From: Clostridia bacterium
GTDB lineage: Bacteria > Bacillota > Clostridia > Peptostreptococcales > Acidaminobacteraceae
NCBI GenBank assembly: GCA_016938815.1
Contig: JAFGTX010000008.1
Coordinates: 1 to 37,768, forward strand
DNA: 37,768 bases
Reading direction: 5' to 3'
Part shown: positions 1 through 9,070 of the stretch, piece by piece
How positions within the stretch are numbered: the first letter of the stretch is position 1
Layout of the letters: every line of letters starts with the position of its first letter
The notes under the pieces: generated by a model
Databases searched by the model: none
Told to the model about the DNA's origin: nothing
What the model saw: only the letters and a program-made list of their open reading frames with translations
Translations under genes and position numbers: made by a program

Positions 1-1337
1 CGCATGATAAAGGCAATGATTAGAATCGTTGACGTACCTGTCAAAACAAAAGGCTTTTGGTTGTATGTTAATACATAACCCAAACCAACAACTGTTCCCG
101 GAATCGCTATAGATAGCATGGTCGTAAAGTCCAAATACAAGCGACCAGGGAATTTCTTTCTAACCAGTAGAAAGGCAATCAACATGGAAATGAGTCCAGT
201 GATTGGTGTAGAAACCAGCGCCAGTTTCAAGGTATCGACAATTGGCTTGATGCCTAGGTCGAATACGTATTTGTAATGATTTAACGTCAGGGAGTAATCC
301 ACACCCCAAAGTTTAATGAAGGTACCGATAGGAATTAAAACATACATCATGGCCACAAAGATACTGATAACCGCCACTGAAATCTGTAGTGGCTTCACGA
401 TTTTCGGATCGTCGATTAGCTCACGCTCTCTTGATACTTTACCGGTCACCGTGATGTAAGACTTCTTACCGATATAGAATTTCTGTACCATGAAGGCTGC
501 AATAGAAATGATCAAGAGAATAATCGCTAGTGCCGTCGCACCACTCATATCCAAACTGCCAATCCCCTGCATATAAATCTGAACCGCCATGGTGGTATAG
601 TTGCCACCGATTACCATCGGGTTACCAAAATCGGCAACGGATTGAATAAAAACCAATAAGCTGGCGTTAGCAATCCCAGGCACCATAAGCGGCAATGTAA
701 TTGTCTTAAAAACTTCCCATCTTGAAGCGCCCAAATCTCTTGCCGCTTCTTCTACAGACGGATCGATTTGCTTCAGCAAACCAACCAGCATCAAATAAGC
801 TACTGGAAAGAAGGTCAACACCTGAACCAAAACAAGTCCATGAAAACCATATATATCTGCATTCTTCATGCCTAGTAAGCCCTTTGTTATTAAACCTACA
901 CGGCCGAATAATAAAATAGCCGATAAACCTATTAAAAAAGGTGGGGAGATGATCGGCAAAATCGCGATTGTTCTCAGCAACTTTTTATTACCCATTTTCA
1001 CATAGGCGGCCGCGTAGGCAAATAAGAACCCAATAGCAGTAGACAACACACTTACGACAATCCCTAGCTTAAGAGTATTAAAAATAATGTCCTTGTTATA
1101 ATCTAATCTGAAAATCTCACTATAATGATGGAAGGACAGTTGTCCTTCGTAAATGAAACTTTCACGTAAAATATTAGCTAGCGGAAATACAATAAACATG
1201 GTCACTACGGTCAGCATCGTCAAAATCGATGCCAGAAGAATCGGATCTTTCATAATGTTTTTTAATCTTTCAACCTCCGTAATCCAACGGATTTTAGAGA
1301 GGTTTTGGTCTTTTATTGTTTCCGATTTTTTACTCAT
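1..1337 (-). CDS. Iron(III)-type ABC transporter permease, two-domain (3' end outside window)
   Basis: Inner-membrane permease of a binding-protein-dependent importer, FbpB/AfuB-like (family recognition). I read about 445 codons on the minus strand from ATG at 1337, after the ribosome site GAGGAG. The frame is open to the window edge, so the C-terminus is missing. The N-terminus is hydrophilic, followed by several membrane segments. The ATPase-contact EAA loop of the first permease half is visible around residues 193-215 (EEAARDLGASRWEVFKTITL). A second set of membrane segments begins after a charged linker near residue 300, which is the fused two-domain layout of iron permeases. It lies just downstream of the binding-protein gene, separated by a terminator-like hairpin. 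The substrate could be another ferric or small-ligand complex; the ATPase gene would be expected to the left of the window. Confidence 0.85.
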   Translation of the reverse strand, partial: MSKKSETIKDQNLSKIRWITEVERLKNIMKDPILLASILTMLTVVTMFIVFPLANILRESFIYEGQLSFHHYSEIFRLDYNKDIIFNTLKLGIVVSVLSTAIGFLFAYAAAYVKMGNKKLLRTIAILPIISPPFLIGLSAILLFGRVGLITKGLLGMKNADIYGFHGLVLVQVLTFFPVAYLMLVGLLKQIDPSVEEAARDLGASRWEVFKTITLPLMVPGIANASLLVFIQSVADFGNPMVIGGNYTTMAVQIYMQGIGSLDMSGATALAIILLIISIAAFMVQKFYIGKKSYITVTGKVSRERELIDDPKIVKPLQISVAVISIFVAMMYVLIPIGTFIKLWGVDYSLTLNHYKYVFDLGIKPIVDTLKLALVSTPITGLISMLIAFLLVRKKFPGRLYLDFTTMLSIAIPGTVVGLGYVLTYNQKPFVLTGTSTILIIAFIM

Positions 1338-1378
1338 ACAAACTCCTCATCTATACAAACTCTCATCCTGTTTCTTTT

Positions 1379-1411
1379 AAAAAAGTGTCTTTCAATAGAA
1401 AGACACTTTTC
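1379..1411 (-). terminator. Terminator/attenuator between binding protein and permease
   Basis: A perfect 13-bp stem (1381-1393 with 1398-1410, loop of 4) is followed on the minus strand by a run of T. It sits 10 bases after the binding-protein stop and before the permease start. It probably lowers permease expression relative to the abundant binding protein. Confidence 0.85.
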
Positions 1412-1420
1412 TTTAATCGT

Positions 1421-2521
1421 CTATTCTGTTGGTAGTGTTGTTTTAGTCAACTCCATGAATTTCTCTAAAAATGCACTTCTGTTATCGCCAGCCCAAACAA
1501 AATCGTAATCGATTAACGCTGTATCTTTAAGCGTCATCGCTTGCTCCGGTGGGTTAGCATTCTTGTTAGTCAAGAATTGGTAAGAGCCAACTGTTTTACC
1601 AAGTTCTTGAGCTTCTTTAGAAAGTGCCCAGTCTACGAACATTCTAGCAGCTTCTTGGTCAGGACCGTCTTTGATGATACCTACAGCACCAATCTCATAA
1701 CCTGTACCTTCTTCTGCAGTTGTAAAGATAAGATCCTTATAACCTTCTTCTTGATATTTAATCGCGTCATGTAAGAAGCCGATAGCAATCGGTGCTTCGC
1801 CCATACCAACCATTCTACCTGGTGCAGAACCTGATTTTGTATATTGACGTACTTGCTCGTTGAATTTTTGTAAGTATTTAAAGCCTTCTTCTTCGCCTTT
1901 TAATTGAACGATTGTTGCCAAGAAGTTATATGCAGTCGATGATGAACCTGGATGGGCAATAACGATGTTACCTTTGAACTCAGGTTTTAAAAGGTCATCC
2001 CAAGTTTTTGGCAATTCCAAGTTATTTTCTTCCAACCATTGCTTGTTACCTTCGATACCGAGGTATCCTGAATAAATACCAGTCCAAGCGCCATCTGCAT
2101 CTTTGAACTGATCTGGAATATTTACAGCTTCAGGTGAAATGTAGTGTTCAAGCAAACCTTCGTTGTCTGCATTGATGAAAGTCAAAGCACCACCACCGTA
2201 CCATACGCTTGCTGATGGGTTTTCTTTTTCAGCTTGAATTCTAGCGAAAATTTCGCCACCACTCATTCTAACCATTTCTGTCTTTACGCCGGTTGCTTTT
2301 TCAAACTCTTTAACCGCCATAAGTGCATGGTCTTCCATAAGACCTGCGTAAACTGTCAATTTAAGATCCTTTTTAGTTTCAACAGGTGTCGCATCTGTAC
2401 TTTCTGTGCTTTCAGTACTTTCTGCGCCTGTCGCTTCAGGTTCTTCCGCTGGCTTTGAACAACCTGCAAACATACCCATAGATAAAACTAAAACTAGTAA
2501 CAATGCTACTATTTTTTTCAT
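1421..2521 (-). CDS. Iron(III)-type ABC transporter substrate-binding lipoprotein
   Basis: Extracellular solute-binding protein of the ferric-ion-type family (COG1840-like), 366 aa. A lipoprotein signal peptide is visible: charged MKK, a hydrophobic core, and lipobox FAGC with Cys21 as the lipid anchor. A Glu/Thr/Ser-rich linker (about residues 25-50) leads into the periplasmic-binding fold starting near KKDLKLTVYAG. The sequence ASVWYGGG and the PGSSSTAYN segment resemble iron-binding family members. It is first in the unit, followed by the permease, as usual for importers. The ATG follows a purine-rich AGGGGGAAAC ribosome site. Ligand identity cannot be settled from sequence; ferric iron is the family default. 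Confidence 0.85.
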   Translation of the reverse strand: MKKIVALLLVLVLSMGMFAGCSKPAEEPEATGAESTESTESTDATPVETKKDLKLTVYAGLMEDHALMAVKEFEKATGVKTEMVRMSGGEIFARIQAEKENPSASVWYGGGALTFINADNEGLLEHYISPEAVNIPDQFKDADGAWTGIYSGYLGIEGNKQWLEENNLELPKTWDDLLKPEFKGNIVIAHPGSSSTAYNFLATIVQLKGEEEGFKYLQKFNEQVRQYTKSGSAPGRMVGMGEAPIAIGFLHDAIKYQEEGYKDLIFTTAEEGTGYEIGAVGIIKDGPDQEAARMFVDWALSKEAQELGKTVGSYQFLTNKNANPPEQAMTLKDTALIDYDFVWAGDNRSAFLEKFMELTKTTLPTE

Positions 2522-2567
2522 CTTGTTTCCCCCTATTCAAATTTACGTACTGATTCTTACACTTTGA

Positions 2568-2573
2568 TTATAT
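2568..2573 (-). promoter_or_regulatory. Possible -10 element for the ABC importer
   Basis: A TATAAT hexamer lies on the minus strand about 46 bases upstream of the binding-protein ATG. A TTGACA hexamer lies only 9 bases upstream of it, too close for normal spacing, and no good -35 is seen at 17 bases. This is therefore only a candidate promoter. Confidence 0.35.
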
Positions 2574-2631
2574 CGGGGATTTGTCAATTTGTATTTCCCA
2601 AATTGCTTCAAAACAAAACGGCAACCGCCTG

Positions 2632-3894
2632 TTAAATAAGACCAAAGAATATTTTGATGATGTAGGCGACCACCGTGAAATCCACTTCACCCATACCTAC
2701 TTTGTAGAAGCCTAAACTGCGCATCTCTGGCTGAAGTACCAGTGGTAGCAAGCCAATGATCACCCCAAATAGGGTTGCCGCCGTCACCGCGCCGAATTTG
2801 CCGCCCTTGAGTTCACCGTAAATCCCTGCCGCAGAACCACTGAAGAAGCAAATCGCCGACGATGGAATCACAACATAGAGGCTATAGCTTCCAGCAAGAA
2901 GCATTGCCGCATAGCCGCCGATCATACTAAATACAAAGCCCAGCAACATGGCATTTTGACGATGTGGAAACAAAATAGAACAGTCCAGTGCCGGCACAGC
3001 ATCCGGAACAATCTTATCCGCAATACCGCGGAAAGAGGTCATGATTTCCTGAACCAGTACCCTTACACCGGATAAGACGATGAAGACCCCCGAAGAAAAA
3101 ATCAATGCCTGTTTAATGGCAAAAATAACGTAATGGGTATTCAGCGTCACATCTTCCGCATAAGTTTTTCCCGCAATCAAAGAGCATAGGACAAAAATGA
3201 TGATCATACTCAGCGTGGTCACAAACATATTATCAGCAAAGACGCCAGGCATCTTCTTTTCCTTAACCCCATCATCCTTGGATTTGAATTTGGCAAAGCC
3301 CTCACCTATTTTGGCGCTTAATAAGAAGCCAAGGGTACTGAAATGCCCTACCGCCACATTATCCTTCCCTATGATTTCTCTGGTATAGGGCTGCAAAAGC
3401 GATGGCAAAACACTCATCAAGACACCAAGAATACTACCACCAAGCGCAATCGCCCATCCCGCGCTGAAATCCAAATAGGTGAAAATAATCGCCAACACAC
3501 TGGACATATAGATGATTTGATGTCCTGTCAAAAAGATATATTTGTATCGTGTCGTTTTCGCAACAACGATATTCACCAGCATGCCAACGAGCATAATGCT
3601 GTAGAGAAGACTGCCAAACTTAATTTCCGTATAGGCTGCCAATCTCTCGTTACTCGCTAAAATACCGATTAATTGAAAACTTCTCTGAAAAAGATAGGTG
3701 AGGCTCATCAGCGCCTCGGAAATAATTTCGCCGCCAATGCCCATCAAGGTCACGCCAACCGCACCTTTAACCGCTGAACTAAAAGTGGATTGAAAAGACT
3801 TTTTTTGCAGAAAACATCCCAGTGCAATATAGAGAGAAATGATTAAGAAGGATTGCTTGAATATATTGTTAATCAAATCAGTATAAATTGCCAT
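2632..3894 (-). CDS. PTS IIC component, ascorbate (UlaA/SgaT) family
   Basis: Membrane channel of a sugar phosphotransferase system, 420 aa with about ten hydrophobic segments. It is recognised as UlaA/SgaT-type from overall character and from its pairing with a small stand-alone IIB. E. coli UlaA is somewhat longer, about 465 aa. The ATG at 3894 follows TTTGGAGGTGTTGC and overlaps the IIB gene by 17 bases, so the two are co-translated. The IIA function is supplied by the C-terminal domain of the regulator encoded just upstream. Despite the family name, the substrate may be another acidic sugar or sugar-like compound; no catabolic enzymes of the ascorbate pathway (UlaD, E, F, G) are in the window. 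Confidence 0.85.
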   Translation of the reverse strand: MAIYTDLINNIFKQSFLIISLYIALGCFLQKKSFQSTFSSAVKGAVGVTLMGIGGEIISEALMSLTYLFQRSFQLIGILASNERLAAYTEIKFGSLLYSIMLVGMLVNIVVAKTTRYKYIFLTGHQIIYMSSVLAIIFTYLDFSAGWAIALGGSILGVLMSVLPSLLQPYTREIIGKDNVAVGHFSTLGFLLSAKIGEGFAKFKSKDDGVKEKKMPGVFADNMFVTTLSMIIIFVLCSLIAGKTYAEDVTLNTHYVIFAIKQALIFSSGVFIVLSGVRVLVQEIMTSFRGIADKIVPDAVPALDCSILFPHRQNAMLLGFVFSMIGGYAAMLLAGSYSLYVVIPSSAICFFSGSAAGIYGELKGGKFGAVTAATLFGVIIGLLPLVLQPEMRSLGFYKVGMGEVDFTVVAYIIKIFFGLI

Positions 3895-4162
3895 GCAACA
3901 CCTCCAAAGCCGATAGTAATTTCGCTTCTAATTCATACCCATCCAAAATGTCATCCAAGCCTATTTTGATGCCGGGCTTTTCAATCATGCTCACGATATA
4001 ATCCGCTCCAATGAATAAATCAGCGTCTTCCGACTGGGCGGTAAATAGATCTGTATTATCTATAGTCGCCTGAATACCATGTTTTTTTATAAGCGCTATG
4101 GTCTCCATGAGTAAAAAATGACTGCTGCCTAAGCCCATGCCGCACACCACTAATATTTTCAT
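3878..4162 (-). CDS. PTS IIB component, ascorbate/galactitol type
   Basis: Small cytoplasmic phosphocarrier of 94 aa. The phosphorylated cysteine lies in the N-terminal P-loop KILVVCGMGLGSS (Cys8), the classic signature of lactose/galactitol/ascorbate-type IIB proteins. It receives phosphate from the IIA domain and passes it to sugar carried by IIC. Its ATG overlaps the stop of the regulator gene (4-base overlap) and its 3' end overlaps the IIC gene. A clear GAGGAGGGC ribosome site lies inside the end of the regulator gene. Confidence 0.9.
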   Translation of the reverse strand: MKILVVCGMGLGSSHFLLMETIALIKKHGIQATIDNTDLFTAQSEDADLFIGADYIVSMIEKPGIKIGLDDILDGYELEAKLLSALEVLHGNLY

Positions 4163-6264
4163 AGCAAGCCCTCCTCAAATTTTCGTACCCACGTCTCCAA
4201 AGCTTTATAGGATTTCAGGCTCAGTAGTGTATCCACATGCTCCTGTTTTCGAATCATCTGCATAAAAATATTCAAAGCTCTCAAATGTGATATTTCATCT
4301 TTATTGGATAGCATAAAAATGAATTTTACCGGATCATTTTTAGGATTGCCAAAAGGGATCGGTTTTTTTAGCACGACAAGGCTCAAGCCCACATCGATGA
4401 CCCCATCCTCAGGTTTGGCATGTGGTATTGCTATATAAGGGCGAATCACGCTATAGGCTTTGAAGGCTTTGTTATTGGCTTTCATCGCCTCTGGATAAGC
4501 TTCGGTGATATAACCATGTTCCATCAAAGGGCGTGCTGCAATATCAAGTGCTTCCTCCCATGAATCCACCTCGACACCTAGCTGAACACGATCCCTTGAA
4601 AGCAAATCATACATGGTCAAATCATTTCTTTCCACCTGAGGATCGATGATGCTCTTAAGTTCCTTTTTCAAGTGAGCCGGCGAAATGACTGTACAATATT
4701 TCTCCACGACATTCATGATGGCCTTTAAATCGATATCCTTTTTCTCTTGAATATGCCTTTTTTTTCTAAAATACTGATTCAATTTTTCTATATCCCGATC
4801 ATCCAGCAAAGGATTGACAACCACCACAGGCAGGCGTTCGTCCTCGATAGCAATGGTCGTAACGACAACATCTCCTAGAAGTTCCTCTTGTCTTTGATAA
4901 CCTGCATAACTGTAATAGCCGACAATATCCAAATCCTCAAATTCATCTTTGAGTCGAGCTTCCAGTATACGCACTGTCGCCATGCCTGCGTTACAGACTA
5001 AGACAGCCTTGCTTCGATCGCGATTGATTTCCTGACGGCTAAAATAACCTTCCATGACACCACCGAAATGAAGTGCAATGAAGCCTATTTCTTCATCGGG
5101 TACAATGACATGAAGGGACTGAGATAAATACATACAGGCTTTACTCGCTGCATCGTAGTACTGAGAAAACTTCAATTGGATCTCACCGAGCAATTTATTA
5201 CTGATGCCGATACCGTAACGCATACGATAAACTGCTGGTTCTAAGTGCAGTAAAAGCCCTCGCGCCAGCTTTTCGCGTTCCGAAGTCAAAAGTTCTACTT
5301 GTTGGTCCTGTTCCATAATGATAATCATTCGATCGATGATTGCCTTCAGATTGGCGACGCGATCATCAAAAAAATTGACAGATTCCTGTTTGAATATTTT
5401 ATTGGTCAGCAGATACATGCTGATATAGGCCTTCTCCATATCGTTTTCAAGAAAAGCCAGCGGTTGGTCTATAAGATGCTGACTGAGGACTTTGTACTCG
5501 TTGGAAAGCTTTATGGTTTCATACTGATAGGGTTGCAAAGTCACCATATGCCCCATGGCATAGCGTACCGCACTCAGCTGCATCACCATGGCAATCGTAT
5601 GGATGCTCGTATCGGTGTAAACCCGTTTCAGCCTGTCTTGAAGTCCCTCTATCAGGTGTCGCTTATCCTCTAAAGCCTTTTCATCAAATACCGCTTCCCA
5701 ATTTTCTACTTGCCATTTGTCTAGGTAAGATTTTTTCTGAACCAACTCGACGAAAAGTTGTCTTTTGTGAAACTCAGTAGCTTCCAAATGCATGCCGATC
5801 TTACGCTTACGTACCAGACGGCAACGATCATCATGCAAAAGTTCATCCAATTTTTTTATATCTTCAACGATGGTGTTCTTACTAAAGCCAATATCATCGG
5901 CAATATCTTGAATGGATATTGGTATTTCCTGTTGCAGTAGGAAGAACAAGATATGATCGAGACGCTCTTCCTGATTCATGATATAGGACTGACGATCTTC
6001 ATTACTCGCCTCCCATAGGACGCGGTCCTTCTGCAACAAATCCCCTACGAAGCGGATGCCATTGACCTTTGACCGGTTGAGACTAGGAATGCGCTCTTTG
6101 TTCAAATAGTCATCGATGGCATTTAAATCGTTGCGTAGTGTCCGCTCAGATACATCGTATTTCTCAATCAAATATTGATAGTCCACTTTTTCTTTTTCTA
6201 GAATAATATCCCGTAATATTTCCGATTGTCGCTTTTTGATAAGGAAAACCCCTTCCGATTTCAC
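4159..6264 (-). CDS. PRD-containing transcriptional regulator with PTS IIB-like and IIA domains
   Basis: BglG/MtlR/LicR-type activator of about 700 aa. From the N-terminus: a helix-turn-helix (KKRQSEILRD to ERTLRNDL), a second Mga-type HTH (ISIQDIADDIGFSKNTI), two PRD domains, a IIB-like domain with Cys in VCNAGMAT, and a type-2 IIA domain with the phospho-His in IAIPHAKP. PRD2 keeps histidines (LLLHLEP, IALHFGG); PRD1 seems to lack the usual one in YISMYLL. It is translationally coupled to IIB and IIC, so it probably controls this PTS according to substrate and phosphorylation. The start is uncertain. The open frame runs back to 6324 through a terminator and a -10 box. GTG at 6264 is the first conventional start below the -10, but the best ribosome site (GAAGGGG, about 6250) points to a position near KKRQSE that has no ATG, GTG or TTG. 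Confidence 0.85.
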   Translation of the reverse strand: MKSEGVFLIKKRQSEILRDIILEKEKVDYQYLIEKYDVSERTLRNDLNAIDDYLNKERIPSLNRSKVNGIRFVGDLLQKDRVLWEASNEDRQSYIMNQEERLDHILFFLLQQEIPISIQDIADDIGFSKNTIVEDIKKLDELLHDDRCRLVRKRKIGMHLEATEFHKRQLFVELVQKKSYLDKWQVENWEAVFDEKALEDKRHLIEGLQDRLKRVYTDTSIHTIAMVMQLSAVRYAMGHMVTLQPYQYETIKLSNEYKVLSQHLIDQPLAFLENDMEKAYISMYLLTNKIFKQESVNFFDDRVANLKAIIDRMIIIMEQDQQVELLTSEREKLARGLLLHLEPAVYRMRYGIGISNKLLGEIQLKFSQYYDAASKACMYLSQSLHVIVPDEEIGFIALHFGGVMEGYFSRQEINRDRSKAVLVCNAGMATVRILEARLKDEFEDLDIVGYYSYAGYQRQEELLGDVVVTTIAIEDERLPVVVVNPLLDDRDIEKLNQYFRKKRHIQEKKDIDLKAIMNVVEKYCTVISPAHLKKELKSIIDPQVERNDLTMYDLLSRDRVQLGVEVDSWEEALDIAARPLMEHGYITEAYPEAMKANNKAFKAYSVIRPYIAIPHAKPEDGVIDVGLSLVVLKKPIPFGNPKNDPVKFIFMLSNKDEISHLRALNIFMQMIRKQEHVDTLLSLKSYKALETWVRKFEEGLL

Positions 6265-6280
6265 TTTCTTATTAATTAGC

Positions 6281-6286
6281 ATTATA
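6281..6286 (-). promoter_or_regulatory. Promoter -10 for the PTS regulator operon
   Basis: TATAAT on the minus strand lies directly after the T-run of the upstream terminator. A recognisable -35 is weak because the terminator stem occupies that position. Transcription would start near 6274, which argues against translation starting at 6324 or at the ATG at 6282. Confidence 0.5.
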
Positions 6287-6287
6287 C

Positions 6288-6318
6288 CAAAAAAAAATCT
6301 TCCACGCTTGTGGAAGAT
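6288..6318 (-). terminator. Terminator of the 15-gene molybdenum hydroxylase operon
   Basis: A perfect 9-bp stem (6297-6305 with 6310-6318, loop GCTT) is followed on the minus strand by nine T. It starts 10 bases after the last XDH gene, so it closes the large operon. Confidence 0.92.
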
Positions 6319-6327
6319 TCCCAAAAT

Positions 6328-8619
6328 TCAATGTTTTCTAATACCCTGCCATACACTTTCTGATGAGATTGGCAAACGCCTTATACGAACACCTAAGGCA
6401 TTTTTGATTGCATTGGCAATGGCAGCCGGTGGTGTATCTGAACCGATTTCTCCTACTGATTTGGCACCGAATGGACCTGATGGTTCATAGCTCTCAACAA
6501 ATGAAACATCTAGATTCTTGATTTCCATCCGAGTCGGCACTTTGTACTTCATAAAAGAACCATTGATCATGTGACCTGATGCCGTGTACTTCATCTCTTC
6601 AAAAAGAGTCATGCCGATGCTCTGAACGAGCGCACCTTCTACTTGGATGCGTGCCAGATTGGGATTGATGGTCGTCCCACAGTCCACTACAGCAACATAA
6701 TTCAGTACAGTTACTTTTCCGGTCAGTGTATCCACTTCTACCTCTGCGCCACCAACCATATACGGTGGTGGTGATTTTTTACCCACGTAGGAGCCACTGG
6801 TCACCAATTGTTGTTGATGTTCAGAATAAAAGAGCAAGGTGGACAAGTCTTTCAGAGTAATCGTTTCATCGCCACAAATCAGCTCTTCTCCGTCAAACTG
6901 CACTTCTTGTGAGCCGAAATGCTGCCTGCCTGCTTCCAAGATAGCTTCCCTCATACGCTGGGCGGCAATAATCACACCATGGCCAGAGACGTAGGTCGTA
7001 CTAGAGGCATAGGCACCCGTGTCAAAGGGTGTTAAATCGGTATCGGAGGAGTAAACAATAATGTGCTCTACCGCAACACCCAGTGTTTCCGCTGCCATCT
7101 GAGCCAAAACCGTATCTGAACCCGTACCCAAATCTGTCGCCCCAATCATTAAGTTGAAAAAGCCGTCATCGTTGAGTTTTAAAATTGCCGAACCCATATC
7201 AATATAGGGAATACCTGATCCCTGCATTGCAAGAGCAATACCGACCCCCCTTACATATCGGTCGTCCACTTGCTGCCTTGGGTATTTTTCATGCCAGTTC
7301 AGTTTTTCCAGACATTTTGCCAGACAGGTATCCAACTTACAAGACTCGATGGTCATGGCCGTCCCTTCCTTGCCCTCGCCCATAATCTCGAAGATCTTCG
7401 AAGTTTCATGCTCTACCATCATGTTCTTTTTCCTGAGTTCAACCGGGTCCACCTTTAAAAGCTCTGCCAGTTCGTCCATGGCCGATTCCAAGGCAAAATT
7501 GCCCTGTACGGCGCCATAGCCTCTAAAAGCACCTGCTGGTGTCTTGTTGGTATATACCACGTCGCCACTGAAAGCTACTGCTTCTACCTTATTGTAAAGC
7601 GGCAACGTCTTGGAGCCTGCAACCATCAGTACCGTCAAGGCATGCTCGCCATAGGCACCCGTATTGGATAGTATATTCATATCAATGGCTTTAATATCAC
7701 CATCCGTTGTAGCGCCGAGCTTGATATCCACCCGCATCTCATGGCGTGTATAGGTTGACTCAAAAACTTCCCGTCTCGTATAAACGATTTTAGACGGCAG
7801 CTTAGTTTTCATAGTGACAAGCGCCACGTAGAACTCTCCATGAATGGCTTGTTTTCCTCCATAGCCACCTCCGATTCGCGGTTTGATGACGCGAATTTTA
7901 GACAAAGGTAACCCTAATGATTTACCAATGATGCGTCTAACATGAAATGGTGTTTGGGTCGCAGTGATGATGTTCAAACGATCTTGAAAATCATAATAGG
8001 CCGTTGCAGCATGTGGTTCGGTCATTGCATGGCACTGCTGTTGGGTATAATATTGACCTTCGTAAACGACATCGCAGGTCTTTAGAGTCTCCTTTACGTC
8101 ACCAATTTCCATGCCATAACTGGCCGCCAGATTTTTCTCCGGTTCATGACCAATCGGGAACATGCTTCGAGTGCCATCGCCATCATGCACTCTGATTTTC
8201 GAATCCTTCGCCAACTCAAAATCCAGTACCGGTTCAATGATGCGATAAGTGACTTCAATCCGCTTCATGGCCGCATTGACTGCTTTTTCAGTTCGACCTG
8301 CAACCACCGCTACAGCATCACCGACATAGCGTACGTATTGATCCAAAATTTTATGGTCATAAGGGGAAGGTTCCGGATACCCCTGGCCAGCCCTTGAGAA
8401 AATAACATTTGGCACGTCTTCATAGGTCAATATGCAAGCAATGTCGTGTAACGCTTCAGCCTTTGATTTATCAATAGACATTATTTCAGCATAGGCATGA
8501 GGACTTCTAAGCACTTTGACAATTAGAGCATTATCATCTGCCAGATCATCTGTAAAAGCTGGTCTTCCAAGAACTAACCCCATGCCGTCCACCTTTGGAA
8601 TCGACTTATTGACTTGCAT
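6328..8619 (-). CDS. Xanthine dehydrogenase-family molybdopterin-binding subunit (second enzyme)
   Basis: Large catalytic subunit of a molybdenum hydroxylase, 763 aa, which adds water-derived oxygen to a purine or other N-heterocycle. N-terminal XDH domain I begins at GRPAFTDDL. Cofactor motifs follow: GGGYGGKQ, the Arg-containing GAFRGYG, and near the C-terminus GAKSVGEIG with the expected catalytic Glu. Substrate specificity cannot be read. The E. coli relatives are XdhA and the XdhD catalytic part. It is the last of three overlapping subunit genes (FAD, FeS, Mo). I chose ATG at 8619, eight bases after GGAGGT; an in-frame GTG at 8625 is too close to the ribosome site. It lacks a fused FeS domain because that is a separate gene here. 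Confidence 0.9.
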   Translation of the reverse strand: MQVNKSIPKVDGMGLVLGRPAFTDDLADDNALIVKVLRSPHAYAEIMSIDKSKAEALHDIACILTYEDVPNVIFSRAGQGYPEPSPYDHKILDQYVRYVGDAVAVVAGRTEKAVNAAMKRIEVTYRIIEPVLDFELAKDSKIRVHDGDGTRSMFPIGHEPEKNLAASYGMEIGDVKETLKTCDVVYEGQYYTQQQCHAMTEPHAATAYYDFQDRLNIITATQTPFHVRRIIGKSLGLPLSKIRVIKPRIGGGYGGKQAIHGEFYVALVTMKTKLPSKIVYTRREVFESTYTRHEMRVDIKLGATTDGDIKAIDMNILSNTGAYGEHALTVLMVAGSKTLPLYNKVEAVAFSGDVVYTNKTPAGAFRGYGAVQGNFALESAMDELAELLKVDPVELRKKNMMVEHETSKIFEIMGEGKEGTAMTIESCKLDTCLAKCLEKLNWHEKYPRQQVDDRYVRGVGIALAMQGSGIPYIDMGSAILKLNDDGFFNLMIGATDLGTGSDTVLAQMAAETLGVAVEHIIVYSSDTDLTPFDTGAYASSTTYVSGHGVIIAAQRMREAILEAGRQHFGSQEVQFDGEELICGDETITLKDLSTLLFYSEHQQQLVTSGSYVGKKSPPPYMVGGAEVEVDTLTGKVTVLNYVAVVDCGTTINPNLARIQVEGALVQSIGMTLFEEMKYTASGHMINGSFMKYKVPTRMEIKNLDVSFVESYEPSGPFGAKSVGEIGSDTPPAAIANAIKNALGVRIRRLPISSESVWQGIRKH

Positions 8620-9070
8620 TACCACACACCTCCAAATATTTCAAAATTCCCCTGTGTTGCCCTTCATAGCCTGAACAACGACACATATTGCCAGCCAAGT
8701 AATGTTTGATGTCGGCCAGCGTCGGATTCCTAAGTTCATTTTTCATGGCATATACAGCCATTACGAGTCCAGGAGAACAAAAACCACATTGTTCCGCGCC
8801 TTCTGCAGTGAGATAGGCACCGATTCTTCGTGCTTCCTCTTGTATACCCTCAACGGTTAATACCGATTTTCCTGCCGCACGTACCGAATAATAGGAACAG
8901 GACGGTACCAATTTACCATCTACAATAACAGAACAGATGCCACAAGAAGTCGTATCACACCCCCGCTTCACGCTTTTGAATCCAAGGCGTCTCAGCGTGT
9001 CTAAAAGCATTTCATCCGGCTCTACCAAGGTTTTGAACTGAATATCGTTGACCGTCAACTCTATTTCCAT
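8606..9070 (-). CDS. Xanthine dehydrogenase-family [2Fe-2S] subunit (second enzyme)
   Basis: Electron-transfer subunit of 154 aa with two [2Fe-2S] clusters. The plant-ferredoxin-type N-terminal cluster shows GCDTTSCGICSV plus a later Cys. The C-terminal helical domain shows QCGFCSPG and CRCSGYEG. It passes electrons from the molybdenum centre to FAD. It overlaps both neighbours (FAD gene by 10 bases, Mo gene by 14), as expected for a co-translated complex. The start ATG follows AAGGGGGTG. Confidence 0.93.
   Translation of the reverse strand: MEIELTVNDIQFKTLVEPDEMLLDTLRRLGFKSVKRGCDTTSCGICSVIVDGKLVPSCSYYSVRAAGKSVLTVEGIQEEARRIGAYLTAEGAEQCGFCSPGLVMAVYAMKNELRNPTLADIKHYLAGNMCRCSGYEGQHRGILKYLEVCGNASQ

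Noticed and set aside
6282-6324. N-terminal extension of the PTS regulator
   Set aside because: It is encoded by the upstream terminator stem and a -10 box, with no ribosome site.
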